Assembly (NCBI GenBank): GCA_036402115.1
Contig: DASWTM010000203.1
Coordinates: 1 to 14,130, forward strand
DNA: 14,130 bases
Reading direction: 5' to 3'
Origin: Chryseosolibacter sp036402115
Lineage (GTDB): Bacteria > Bacteroidota > Bacteroidia > Cytophagales > Cyclobacteriaceae
The notes beneath the pieces are model-generated. The model was given only the letters and a program-made list of their open reading frames with translations, had not been told where the DNA came from and ran no database searches. Both the position numbers and the translations under genes were made by a program. This document shows, one piece after another, positions 1 through 7,663 of the stretch (positions are counted from its first letter, which is position 1; each line of letters starts with the position of its first letter).

Positions 1-2166
1 CAGCAGCTCTTTTATTTTCAGCTGATGCTCGGTGTTGAGCGTATGCAGTTCCTCGTTAACGGACTGTAATTCTTCATTTGAGGATTGAAGCTCTTCGTTT
101 GCTGAGAGTAATTCTTCATTACTGGATTGCAGCTCCTCGTTGGTTGTCTCCTGGTCTTCAAGGGCCAGCTGGAGATTGTATTTCGTTTCCTGAAGCTCGT
201 CCTGAAGCGAGGCCACGTATTCGTCAATACTCTTAGAATCTTCCGGACGTGTATTAGCCTTCAGATTCGCCTTTGTCTCGTTGAAGTTTTCGACAATGGT
301 GATTAACGTAAGGTTTTCAAGATGCGATCCTACTGGTGGCTTGATGACGATATTGAAATAACTGACATCGTTATCCCGTTGGAACCGGATCGAACGAAGA
401 TGGATCTTTTGCTTGTTTCGCCACGCCCGTTTGATCTCAGCTCCAATGAGTGTCGAATTTTCCGCGGGGATCATCTGAAGAAGCTGGAACTTGAAATCGC
501 GGTTGGGCAATGACAGCACTTTCGAGTAATTTCCGATCGCTTTTTTGATCTCAAAGTTGTGATCGATGTAAAATGCAGAACAATGCAGATCCTCGCTCAG
601 TACCTGTTCAAACTCTTCCCAGATATTGCCGTGCCGGACAGGTGGTTCTTTGTCATACAGCTTCGTTGTCTTGAGCGGAGATTCTCTTCGTTTCTCGAAA
701 GAGTTCAACGTGAAACTCATCGACTTGCCATCCGTGACCTTTCTGAAAATTTTCCACTTCGCACTCACTTCCGCCACGTTACTTTTCAGGTAGTTCGCAT
801 GTTCGCTTGAACCGAGAAACAGATATCCTTCCAGTCGCGTTGAGAAGAGCAGGATGGCATATACTTTCTGCTGCAGCACGGGGTTCATGTAGATCAGCAT
901 ATTGCGACACGTCACAATATCTTTCTTAATGAAGGGTGGATCTTTCGTGATGTTATGGCGCGCAAACACAATCTGTTTTCGAATGCGCGGATTGACGATG
1001 TAACCGTTATCTACTTTTGTAAAATACCGTTCGAGGATTTGCGTGGATACATCTTTTTCGATATCGTTCGAATAGTAGCCATGTGACGCAATTTCTATGT
1101 GCACTTTGTCGAGGTCCGTAGCAAAGATCTTAACGTCCAGCTTTCGATTCATTTTTTCGAGCGCCTGATCAATAGCGATAGCCATGGAGTATGCCTCTTC
1201 ACCGGTGCTGCATGCGCTGACCCATACCTGGATCATTTCTTCATCATCCTTCTTCTCAATAATTTCCGGAATGACTTTTTCTTTAAGCATTTCCCACGCC
1301 TCGCTGTCGCGGAAGAATTTCGTTACTCCGATAAGAAAGTCTTTTCCAAGCTGCGTGCATTCCTCGGAATCACTTCGCAGTAGGTCCAGATATGCGTCTA
1401 CTGATGTGATTTTCTTCTGCACCATTCTCCGCGAGATCCTGCGAATGAGGGTGGGCGTTTTATAGTAGTGGAAATCGTGTCCGTTGTGATGATGGATGAG
1501 GGCAAAAATCTCTTCCAGTTGTGCATCGGTAATACCGGAAGCAGTGGAAAGAAGGGCAGGTTCATTCAGATACGTGACCAACTCTGCCGGCATCTCTGTA
1601 GGAGGGAGGATCAAGTCAGCTATGCCGGTATTGATGGCACTGTTGGGCATGCCATCAAACTTCGCAGTCGAAGGATCCTGCACCATCACAAAACCACCGG
1701 CATCTTTAATTGCTTCGATGCCTTTTGTTCCGTCCGTGCCGGTACCGGATAAGATGATTGCAATAGCATCTTCCTTTCGATCTTCCGCAAGGGAGTAGAG
1801 GAAAACATCAATGGCATTGTTTGGAGCTTTTGCAGGCGGCTTATCGGAAAGCATGAGCTTCCCATTCAGTATCGTTAAGAATTTATTATTCGGAATAATG
1901 TAAACACAATTCGCCTTGATGCTTGCCTGATGTCTTGCTTCCAGCACGTGCATGTGTGTGTGACGACCCACGAGTTCGACCAAAAGACTTTTATGATCTG
2001 GCGAAAGATGCTGAATGATGACGAATGAGCAGTTAATGCTTTCGGGCATGCTGTCAAAAAACGAATGGATTGCCTCCAGCCCCCCGGCCGAAGCTCCAAT
2101 CGCCACGATTGCGTGTCCGTTAACTTTCTTCCGCGTCTTCTTGGGAAGTTCTTCCGCCAGGTTCAT
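1..2166 (-). CDS. CheB-CheR fusion signalling protein, C-terminus outside the window
   Basis: I translated this frame by hand: 722 codons, open to the window edge, so the C-terminus is missing. Residues about 18-200 are a CheB-type methylesterase domain with GASAGG (Ser26), a QHL histidine (His53) and SGTGTDGT (Asp145), matching the Ser-His-Asp triad. Residues about 212-480 are CheR-like: RRISRRM (242-248), TKFFRD (282-287), the SAM-binding ACSTGEEAYSMAI (318-330), FATDLD (348-353) and TCRNMLIYM (419-427). A divergent PAS-like stretch (about 515-630) follows, then a helix of NEEL heptads (676-710). There is no N-terminal receiver domain, as is usual for these fusions. Family members often continue into PAS and histidine kinase domains, but that part cannot be seen here. 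The ATG overlaps the upstream phytochrome stop by one base, so the two genes are very likely co-transcribed and translationally coupled. Methylation or demethylation targets are unknown, and no chemoreceptor lies nearby. Confidence 0.93.
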   Translation of the reverse strand, partial: MNLAEELPKKTRKKVNGHAIVAIGASAGGLEAIHSFFDSMPESINCSFVIIQHLSPDHKSLLVELVGRHTHMHVLEARHQASIKANCVYIIPNNKFLTILNGKLMLSDKPPAKAPNNAIDVFLYSLAEDRKEDAIAIILSGTGTDGTKGIEAIKDAGGFVMVQDPSTAKFDGMPNSAINTGIADLILPPTEMPAELVTYLNEPALLSTASGITDAQLEEIFALIHHHNGHDFHYYKTPTLIRRISRRMVQKKITSVDAYLDLLRSDSEECTQLGKDFLIGVTKFFRDSEAWEMLKEKVIPEIIEKKDDEEMIQVWVSACSTGEEAYSMAIAIDQALEKMNRKLDVKIFATDLDKVHIEIASHGYYSNDIEKDVSTQILERYFTKVDNGYIVNPRIRKQIVFARHNITKDPPFIKKDIVTCRNMLIYMNPVLQQKVYAILLFSTRLEGYLFLGSSEHANYLKSNVAEVSAKWKIFRKVTDGKSMSFTLNSFEKRRESPLKTTKLYDKEPPVRHGNIWEEFEQVLSEDLHCSAFYIDHNFEIKKAIGNYSKVLSLPNRDFKFQLLQMIPAENSTLIGAEIKRAWRNKQKIHLRSIRFQRDNDVSYFNIVIKPPVGSHLENLTLITIVENFNETKANLKANTRPEDSKSIDEYVASLQDELQETKYNLQLALEDQETTNEELQSSNEELLSANEELQSSNEELQSVNEELHTLNTEHQLKIKELL

Positions 2167-3683
2167 TAGCTTCGATACGATGAATTAATGGACTTGTACT
2201 CCATGATGAATGCTCTGAGTTTTTCGGCAGCCTGCAACTCTTCTTTCTCCCATTCTTCTGATGTGCCACTCACTTTTTGTTGCCACTGCTTGAATGAATT
2301 CCGCGGATGGTAATTGCGCTGGTCTTTCTCAAACTGGATGCGCTCCTCGGGATTTCCACCCCAATTTATGAGTTTAACAACTTCTGGCCTGAATAAAATA
2401 AGATATTCCTCTTCCGTGTAGTCCATTCGGATGGCAAGAAATCCGCTCGCAATTTCCTTGTATTCATCGGCCTGATCATACAAGGCAGGTAGTGACTCCG
2501 TTGAGAAGATCGCTGGAATGTCCCGCGTTTGCAGCCAAAGGATGAGATCGTCTACCTGCGCTTTGTCAGGAACATCTCCAAAGGAAACATATTGATCGCC
2601 TTTCGTCATGAGGGCGCCCGTAGCGTTGAAGAGTTCCAACACCCCGGGAGTCGAAAAGAATGCTTCCTGGAGCGACTGCTTTTTGTAAACTTCTTCAAGC
2701 ACGTTCGTATATCGCTCCTTTACCTCTGTGTCGAAATCGTGCGACTCGCTGTTGATCATCGCGCTGATCTTAGAGGAGATGATGTTTGAAAGCAATTCAA
2801 ACACAGCGCGCATCTGATAGCTCGGATTGTTTGGCGCTCGGTGGTGACAGGCAATTAATCCCCACAAGGTGTTGTCTTTCAGGATGCGAATTGACATTGA
2901 CGCGGTCACACCCATATTCCGTAAATATTCGAGGTGAACACCTGCGACACTGCGAAGGTTTGTATCTGACAGATCAATGAAGCTTTGGGTGATTGGATTC
3001 ATCACAGGATAAAGGCGTACCGCTTTGTAGTTTGAGTCGGGAATCAGCCGATATGGTATTTTCGAATACATGTGGCGCGCCTGTTTTGGAATGTCGGACG
3101 CGGGAAACGTAAATCCCATATACGATTCCATTCCTTTCTCTTTTACTTCCGCCACTACAGTTCCATTCCAGTCTTCGTCAAATCGGTAAATCATGATTTT
3201 ATCGAATCCTGAAATTCGTTTCAATTCCTCTGCAGCAATGCGACAAACATCTTCAATACTTTTACCCGATTCGATAGCCGACATGCTCTGACGGGTGTCC
3301 TGAAACACTTTGACAAAACTGTCCTGCTCGTTTCGCTGAACCGGAGTGAGATCAATTTCAGCAACAAAATAGCGCTCGCGACTATGCACCGTGACAAGAA
3401 AATCTTTCTTCGCAATCGTCCACGTCATTGGCAAGCGATTTTCATATTCACCTGAAAATTTTTGCAGGCTTTCAACTTCCTTCTCACCGATAATACTCGC
3501 GAGATTGCGGTTAAGGGCTTCCTCGAATGGTATTCCAAAAACCACTTCGGCATTTTCACTTATCTGAATGATGTTGTAACTTTTTCGATCGATGATGACC
3601 AATACGCCATGCGGCTGAATGGAATTTGTAAGGTGAATCGGCAGGCTCCCGCACAGCTCGGAATCATAATTAGTTTGCGTCAT
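2166..3683 (-). CDS. bphP: Bacteriophytochrome photosensory core (PAS-GAF-PHY) without a kinase
   Basis: This 505-residue protein is a red/far-red photoreceptor expected to bind biliverdin IXa. The PAS domain carries the candidate chromophore cysteine Cys11, followed by PIH and SIQPHG (21-26). The GAF domain has YRFDEDWNG (166-174), FPASDIPKQAR (193-203, Asp197), the pocket histidine His250 in VHLEYLRNMGV, and WGLIACHH (274-281). The PHY domain has the tongue motifs WGG (441-443) and PRNSF (460-464). The protein ends about 40 residues after PRxSF, in the linker helix, just where a HisKA domain normally starts. No kinase, cyclase or receiver domain is present. The frame is clean up to the stop, and the stop overlaps the next start, so this looks like a natural architecture and not a recent truncation. 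The gene overlaps the heme oxygenase upstream by 14 nt and has a GGAG ribosome site inside it. Confidence 0.95.
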   Translation of the reverse strand: MTQTNYDSELCGSLPIHLTNSIQPHGVLVIIDRKSYNIIQISENAEVVFGIPFEEALNRNLASIIGEKEVESLQKFSGEYENRLPMTWTIAKKDFLVTVHSRERYFVAEIDLTPVQRNEQDSFVKVFQDTRQSMSAIESGKSIEDVCRIAAEELKRISGFDKIMIYRFDEDWNGTVVAEVKEKGMESYMGFTFPASDIPKQARHMYSKIPYRLIPDSNYKAVRLYPVMNPITQSFIDLSDTNLRSVAGVHLEYLRNMGVTASMSIRILKDNTLWGLIACHHRAPNNPSYQMRAVFELLSNIISSKISAMINSESHDFDTEVKERYTNVLEEVYKKQSLQEAFFSTPGVLELFNATGALMTKGDQYVSFGDVPDKAQVDDLILWLQTRDIPAIFSTESLPALYDQADEYKEIASGFLAIRMDYTEEEYLILFRPEVVKLINWGGNPEERIQFEKDQRNYHPRNSFKQWQQKVSGTSEEWEKEELQAAEKLRAFIMEYKSINSSYRS

Positions 3684-4230
3684 GGTACTCCAACCATTTT
3701 TTAAATTTTACAAAAGTTTCTTTAGCGGCAAAATGCGTCTCGTGCTGTTGAGATTCATCGACCGTGCTGTGAAGATGTTCTTTGAATTTTTGCCACATCG
3801 TCATACTTTCCTCCTTGTATCCCTGAAAAAATCGAGTCGAGCCCTCGAGTGTGGGAACCTGCTTCAACAACATTTTAGAAATGATTTTACCTCCCAAAGT
3901 TGATCCTTCAAGGACATACATGGCACCGAGCGCAGACGGCAGGGAATGAATTGAGGGGACATCTAAACAAACCGGGATCTGTTTCGTGGGATAGGCGAGG
4001 ACATCGAGGTCATCAAGGATTGCCTGAGATTTTCTTCGGATGTTATAGTCTGGCAAATCCTGCCTGAAACGATCAAGCTGTTGCTCGAGGGCTGCGTAGT
4101 ACCCATACATCAGCACAAGCAGGCGGGTATACCGGCCAGTGTCTTTAACGCCCTGGATATGCGTTAATAACTTTTTTTCCAGGTCTGCGTGCACCAGCCT
4201 GGTTTGCTCTTTTAATTCATCTGCAAGCAT
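3670..4230 (-). CDS. bphO: Biliverdin-producing heme oxygenase
   Basis: This 186-residue soluble protein of the heme oxygenase family is expected to cleave heme with O2 and reductant to biliverdin, CO and iron. The likely proximal heme ligand is His14 in TRLVHADLE. The distal-helix signature YVLEGSTLGG (105-114) closely matches BphO-type enzymes. Length is normal for bacterial members. The downstream gene is a bacteriophytochrome that overlaps this one by 14 nt, which points to chromophore supply as its role and not iron scavenging; no TonB receptor or heme uptake gene is near. The ATG at 4230 is the first in frame, and the protein begins with a typical N-terminal helix. It has no evident strong ribosome site. 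A TAnnTTTG-like box lies about 50 bases upstream. The electron donor is not encoded in the window. Confidence 0.94.
   Translation of the reverse strand: MLADELKEQTRLVHADLEKKLLTHIQGVKDTGRYTRLLVLMYGYYAALEQQLDRFRQDLPDYNIRRKSQAILDDLDVLAYPTKQIPVCLDVPSIHSLPSALGAMYVLEGSTLGGKIISKMLLKQVPTLEGSTRFFQGYKEESMTMWQKFKEHLHSTVDESQQHETHFAAKETFVKFKKWLEYHDAN
3688..3691 (-). promoter_or_regulatory. Shine-Dalgarno sequence (GGAG) for bphP
   Basis: On the minus strand GGAG lies four bases before the bphP ATG, inside the last codons of the heme oxygenase gene. Most other genes here lack a clear Shine-Dalgarno sequence, so this one supports the start at 3683 and the 14-nt gene overlap. Confidence 0.5.
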
Positions 4231-4279
4231 TCAATAAAGGCAGCACAGCCGACCGTTTAGTTAATGCCAGTGGGGATCA

Positions 4280-4287
4280 CAAAAATA
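4280..4287 (-). promoter_or_regulatory. Candidate Bacteroidota -7 box before bphO
   Basis: On the minus strand this reads TATTTTTG, a full match to the Bacteroidota TAnnTTTG consensus. It sits in the 107-nt gap between hemF and bphO and would give a leader of roughly 40 nt. I see no convincing -33 TTTG/TTG partner at the right distance, so this is only a candidate for a bphO-bphP-cheBR promoter independent of hemF. Confidence 0.3.
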
Positions 4288-4337
4288 GGAATTATCTGTG
4301 CACGGTGTTACATGCCGGGAGCTAAAAGTATGAGCGG

Positions 4338-5288
4338 TCAGCGGTTGATCCAATCAATGCCTTTACGCAGGAGTTGTAGCGTCTTTTCCTCTTCCGAACC
4401 CTTCGGGGGCCGATGGTTGTATTGCCAGTTGGCCTGTGGCGGAAGACTCATGAGAATTGACTCGGTACGGCCGTCTGTCTCGAGGCCGAATTTTGTGCCG
4501 CGGTCCCACACCAGGTTGAATTCTACATAGCGACCTCTCCTGATATATTGCCATTGCTTGTGCTCGTCAGAAAAGCGGTGCTGCCGATTTTTATTCATCA
4601 GTTCAGTATAGATGGGGGCAAAGGCCGATCCCACCGCTTTTACAAAATCAAAACGATCGCTTTTGGTGAACCGGTCATTGGCTTTCAGGCTGTCGAAGAA
4701 AATTCCACCGATACCGCGCGTTTCATTTCGATGCCGGATGAAGAAATAGTTATCCGCCCAGTTTTTGAATTCGGGATAATACCCTGGATCAAAACGATCG
4801 CATACTTCCTTAAGCTGCGTGTGAAAGAATCTCGCGTCCGTCTCATTGACGTAGTGAGGAGTAAGATCAATCCCACCGCCAAACCACCATATGCCGTTCG
4901 ACATTTCGAAATACCTCACGTTCATGTGAATGATGGGCACAAACGGATTGTGTGGATGCAGTACAATGGAGACGCCTGTTGCAAAAAAATCAGTTTGTTG
5001 ATCATTGGTGATGTTCAATGTCTTCAGCGTCTGCTCCGGAGTTTTACCCCACACTGCGGAGAAGTTGACGCCACCTTTTTCGATCACATTACCTCCTGAC
5101 AATACTCTCGAAACACCGCCACCCCCTCCCGGTCGTTCCCAACGATCAGGCGTAAATTTTCCCTTGCCATCAGCTTCCTCAAGGGATGAACAAATGGAGT
5201 TTTGAAGTCCGACAAACCAATCGCTGATTTCTTCTTTGGTGGGAGTGGGGTTCATTGCTTTCAGGTTCGCAAATATGGAATGATTCAT
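4338..5288 (-). CDS. hemF: Oxygen-dependent coproporphyrinogen III oxidase
   Basis: HemF decarboxylates coproporphyrinogen III to protoporphyrinogen IX in the cytosol using O2. This is a late step of heme synthesis. Counting from the ATG at 5288 (316 residues), the family signatures are plain: HPHNPFVP (111-118) followed by HMNVRYF, WWFGGGIDLTPHY (134-146), RHRNETRGIGGIFFD (185-199) and RRGRYVEFNLVWDRGT (250-265). The frame can be extended to a TTG at 5315, but the extra nine residues are not family-like. A second ATG at 5255, next to the conserved start of the fold, is an alternative start; it would remove only 11 residues. The gene ends 107 nt before the heme oxygenase on the same strand, so it may be the first gene of a heme-to-biliverdin operon, or the neighbours may have their own promoter. 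It is divergent from the E1 gene. Confidence 0.95.
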   Translation of the reverse strand: MNHSIFANLKAMNPTPTKEEISDWFVGLQNSICSSLEEADGKGKFTPDRWERPGGGGGVSRVLSGGNVIEKGGVNFSAVWGKTPEQTLKTLNITNDQQTDFFATGVSIVLHPHNPFVPIIHMNVRYFEMSNGIWWFGGGIDLTPHYVNETDARFFHTQLKEVCDRFDPGYYPEFKNWADNYFFIRHRNETRGIGGIFFDSLKANDRFTKSDRFDFVKAVGSAFAPIYTELMNKNRQHRFSDEHKQWQYIRRGRYVEFNLVWDRGTKFGLETDGRTESILMSLPPQANWQYNHRPPKGSEEEKTLQLLRKGIDWINR

Positions 5289-5321
5289 GTATTTAACCAA
5301 TCCTATTTTATTCAAACGATT

Positions 5322-5335
5322 GTTTTTTAAAAAAC
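5322..5335. repeat. AT-rich palindrome in the hemF/E1 divergent intergenic region
   Basis: The sequence GTTTTTTAAAAAAC is a perfect 14-bp palindrome in the 79-bp space between the divergent hemF and E1 genes. It could be a regulator site or just an AT-rich promoter spacer. Nothing here identifies a binding protein. Confidence 0.3.
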
Positions 5336-5337
5336 TG

Positions 5338-5345
5338 TATCTTTA
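5338..5345 (+). promoter_or_regulatory. Candidate -7 box for the E1 gene
   Basis: TATCTTTA matches seven of eight positions of TAnnTTTG and lies 22 bases before the E1 start codon, giving a short leader. An ATTG at 5319-5322 could be the upstream element, but the spacing is shorter than usual. Confidence 0.25.
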
Positions 5346-5367
5346 GGCCGAGACCAAATTCTTCAAA

Positions 5368-7467
5368 ATGCCTCTTGCAGAGCGAACGAAAGCCCCTTTA
5401 AAAAAGATAAAAACGGAAGTGCCGATGGAGGTGCTTCACCGTGCTTATGAGCTGATGTGTACAGCAAGGCGCATGGCCGAAACGTACGATGAGAACCGCG
5501 AGATCTGCAGCAAATATGTTCACAGCACGTCTGCGGGACATGAAGCCATACAGATCGCAGCTGGTCTTCAACTCACAGCTTTTGATTTCGCGTCACTTTA
5601 CTATCGTGATGAGTCGATGTTGCTCGCCATCGGTATGCAGCCCTTCGAATTGATGTTGCAGCTTATGGCGAAGAAGGACGATCCTTTCTCGGGTGGACGA
5701 ACTTACTATGGTCATCCATCATTAAAGCGAAAAGGATTTCCGACTATTCCTCATCAAAGTTCCGCGACTGGCATGCAGGCGATTCCTGCCACGGGGATGG
5801 CGCACGGCATTTCTTACCTGGAATCGCAGGGGTTGTTGAAGGGTGACGCTAAACCCATTGTGCTCTGCTCGTTGGGTGATGGTTCCGTCACCGAAGGCGA
5901 AGTTGCGGAAGCGTTTCAGATGGCGGTGCTGAAGAAGCTACCGATTATATATCTGGTTCAGGACAACGATTGGGGAATCTCGGCAACGGGCAAAGAGATG
6001 CGGGCGATGGATGCGTACGAATACGCGGCAGGTTTCAAGGGGATGGAGCGCATGGCAATTGATGGCGCTGACTTCATCGATTCGTATTTAGGTATGAAGA
6101 AGGCGGTTGAATATGCCCGTAAGAAACGCGCGCCTATTCTTGTTCATGCTAAATGTCCGCTGCTTGGGCATCATACTTCTGGTGTGCGGAGAGAATGGTA
6201 TCGCTCGGAAGATTTGGAGTTACATAAAAAACTGGATCCACTTTTGAAGTTGAGAGCTTACCTGCTTGAGCATGGCGAAGAGAAATCAACGCTTCAACAA
6301 CTCGAAGGCAAAGCGGTATCGAAAGTTGCACAGGATTATGAGCGGGCGCTTTCGTCACCCGATCCTGAAAAGAATGACTTCAACAGTCATGAGTTTGCGC
6401 CAACGCCAATTACAGAAGAAATAGGTGAACGTTCACCGAAAGGAGCTGAGAAAGTGATTATGGTTGATGCCGCGCTTCATGCTGTGGATGAAATCTTGCG
6501 AAAGCATCCCGAAGCATTGTTCTATGGCCAGGACGTTGGAAGAAGGCTGGGCGGAGTATTTCGCGAGGCCGCCACGCTTGCACAGAAGTATGGCGATGAG
6601 CGCGTGTTCAACACACCGATACAAGAGGCGTACATCGTTGGCTCAACGGCCGGGATGTCGGCAGTGGGAGCGAAGCCCATCGTAGAAATTCAGTTTGCTG
6701 ACTACATCTGGCCCGGTGTTAATCAGCTTGTCGAGGAGTTATCGAAGAGTTGTTATTTATCGAAAGGACAGTTTCCTATCCAAAGTTTGATCCGTGTGCC
6801 GATTGGTGCGTATGGTGGTGGTGGACCGTATCACTCGGGTAGCGTTGAGTCTGCGTTGCTGACAATCCGTGGAATCAAGGTCGTTTATCCTTCAAACGCT
6901 GCTGATATGAAGGGATTGTTGAAAGCATCTTTCTATGATCCGAATCCTGTTGTGTTGCTTGAACATAAAGGATTGTACTGGTCGAAAGTGGCCGGAACTG
7001 CGGACGCGAAGACGATTGAGCCGAATGAGGATTATGTTATCCCGCTGGGAAAAGCAAACGTTGTTCAGTCTGCGGAAGTGGAAAAAATTTCGGACGGATC
7101 ATCGGCAGTCGTGATCACGTACGGCATGGGTGTCTATTGGGCGAAAGAAGCTTCAAAGAATTTTCCCGGACAGGTTGAGATCCTGGACCTGCGAACGTTA
7201 AATCCAATCGACTGGGAGGCGATCACACATTCCTCACAAAAGCATGGAAGAGTTTTTGTCCTCACTGAAGAGCCGTTGATGAATTCCTTTGCCGAGTCGC
7301 TTGCAGGAAGAATCGCGAAACAATGCTTCCGGTATCTTGACGCCCCTGTTTGGACCTTCGGTGCCGAAAACCTGCCAGCGGTACCGTTGAATGTCGATCT
7401 TGAGCGGATGATGTTGCCAAGTGCAGAGAAGGTGAGTGGCCAGCTGAGGGGATTGTTGTCATACTAG
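5368..7467 (+). CDS. Fused alpha/beta E1 component of a 2-oxoacid dehydrogenase
   Basis: This 699-residue protein is a thiamine-diphosphate dehydrogenase E1 in which alpha and beta subunits are one chain. The alpha half (about 20-330) contains GHPSLKRKGFPTIPHQSS (115-132) and the ThDP/Mg motif GDGSVTEGE (170-178) ending 30 residues later at Asn200 (QDNDWGIS). After a poorly conserved linker (about 330-362), the beta half shows GQDVGRRLGGVFR (387-399), the catalytic-glutamate region TPIQEA (416-421), GGGGPYHSGSVES (483-495) and a C-terminal transketolase-like domain (about 575-695). It decarboxylates a 2-oxoacid and passes the acyl group to an E2 lipoyl protein. Branched-chain substrates are the commonest assignment for such fusions in Bacteroidota, but substrate cannot be read from sequence. 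No E2 or E3 gene lies in the window. The ATG at 5368 is the first start in frame. Confidence 0.93.
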   Translation: MPLAERTKAPLKKIKTEVPMEVLHRAYELMCTARRMAETYDENREICSKYVHSTSAGHEAIQIAAGLQLTAFDFASLYYRDESMLLAIGMQPFELMLQLMAKKDDPFSGGRTYYGHPSLKRKGFPTIPHQSSATGMQAIPATGMAHGISYLESQGLLKGDAKPIVLCSLGDGSVTEGEVAEAFQMAVLKKLPIIYLVQDNDWGISATGKEMRAMDAYEYAAGFKGMERMAIDGADFIDSYLGMKKAVEYARKKRAPILVHAKCPLLGHHTSGVRREWYRSEDLELHKKLDPLLKLRAYLLEHGEEKSTLQQLEGKAVSKVAQDYERALSSPDPEKNDFNSHEFAPTPITEEIGERSPKGAEKVIMVDAALHAVDEILRKHPEALFYGQDVGRRLGGVFREAATLAQKYGDERVFNTPIQEAYIVGSTAGMSAVGAKPIVEIQFADYIWPGVNQLVEELSKSCYLSKGQFPIQSLIRVPIGAYGGGGPYHSGSVESALLTIRGIKVVYPSNAADMKGLLKASFYDPNPVVLLEHKGLYWSKVAGTADAKTIEPNEDYVIPLGKANVVQSAEVEKISDGSSAVVITYGMGVYWAKEASKNFPGQVEILDLRTLNPIDWEAITHSSQKHGRVFVLTEEPLMNSFAESLAGRIAKQCFRYLDAPVWTFGAENLPAVPLNVDLERMMLPSAEKVSGQLRGLLSY

Positions 7468-7484
7468 TGCTGGTGAGAATACGC

Positions 7485-7576
7485 AGTAGGCAGTAGGCAA
7501 TGGACAGTAGGCAAGCTGTCGGGGACAAATAGTAGGCAGTAGGCAATTAGCAGTAGGCAAGCTGTGGGGATTGACG
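7485..7576. repeat. Two tandem copies of a 46-bp repeat
   Basis: Units begin at 7485 and 7531. Each starts with the same 16 bases (AGTAGGCAGTAGGCAA), then four variable bases, then the same 15 bases (CAGTAGGCAAGCTGT), then a G-rich end that differs by a one-base shift. The core word CAGTAGGCAA occurs four times, at 7491, 7505, 7537 and 7551. The array begins 17 bases after the E1 stop codon. It is non-coding and resembles a dispersed intergenic repeat; genome copy number cannot be judged from this window. Confidence 0.8.
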
Positions 7577-7663
7577 ATATTTCTTACTCCAACGGTCCTC
7601 ACGTTAGAAAAAGCAACAGGAAAATAGTTACGTCACGATTTGCCTACTGCTAATTGCCTACTG
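7537..7663. repeat. 24-bp perfect inverted repeat enclosing 79 bp
   Basis: The second tandem unit contributes a left arm at 7537-7560, which is the exact reverse complement of 7640-7663. The spacer is 79 bp with no open frame of note. A further related word, TTGGCAGTTGGCAA on the minus strand, lies just outside the right arm before the tamL stop. The structure sits between the convergent E1 and tamL genes. It could form a large stem-loop in either transcript, or mark the ends of a small non-coding mobile unit. I saw no target-site duplication. Confidence 0.75.

Noticed and set aside
322..1798. Several plus-strand open frames of 60-100 codons
   Set aside because: The opposite strand encodes continuous CheB and CheR motifs; these are antisense shadows.
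2166..2300. Frameshift that cut a histidine kinase off the phytochrome
   Set aside because: The following frame begins directly with a CheB domain, not HisKA, and no kinase remnants were seen in the sequence after the stop.
4548..5099. 183-codon open frame on the plus strand
   Set aside because: It lies wholly antisense to hemF, whose protein matches its family end to end. The plus-strand peptide has no recognisable domain.
5289..5315. Extension of hemF to a TTG start
   Set aside because: The nine extra residues are outside the family pattern, and two ATG codons (5288, 5255) lie closer to the conserved region.
7485..7663. CRISPR array
   Set aside because: There are only two tandem units plus an inverted copy, no unique spacers of regular length, and no cas genes.
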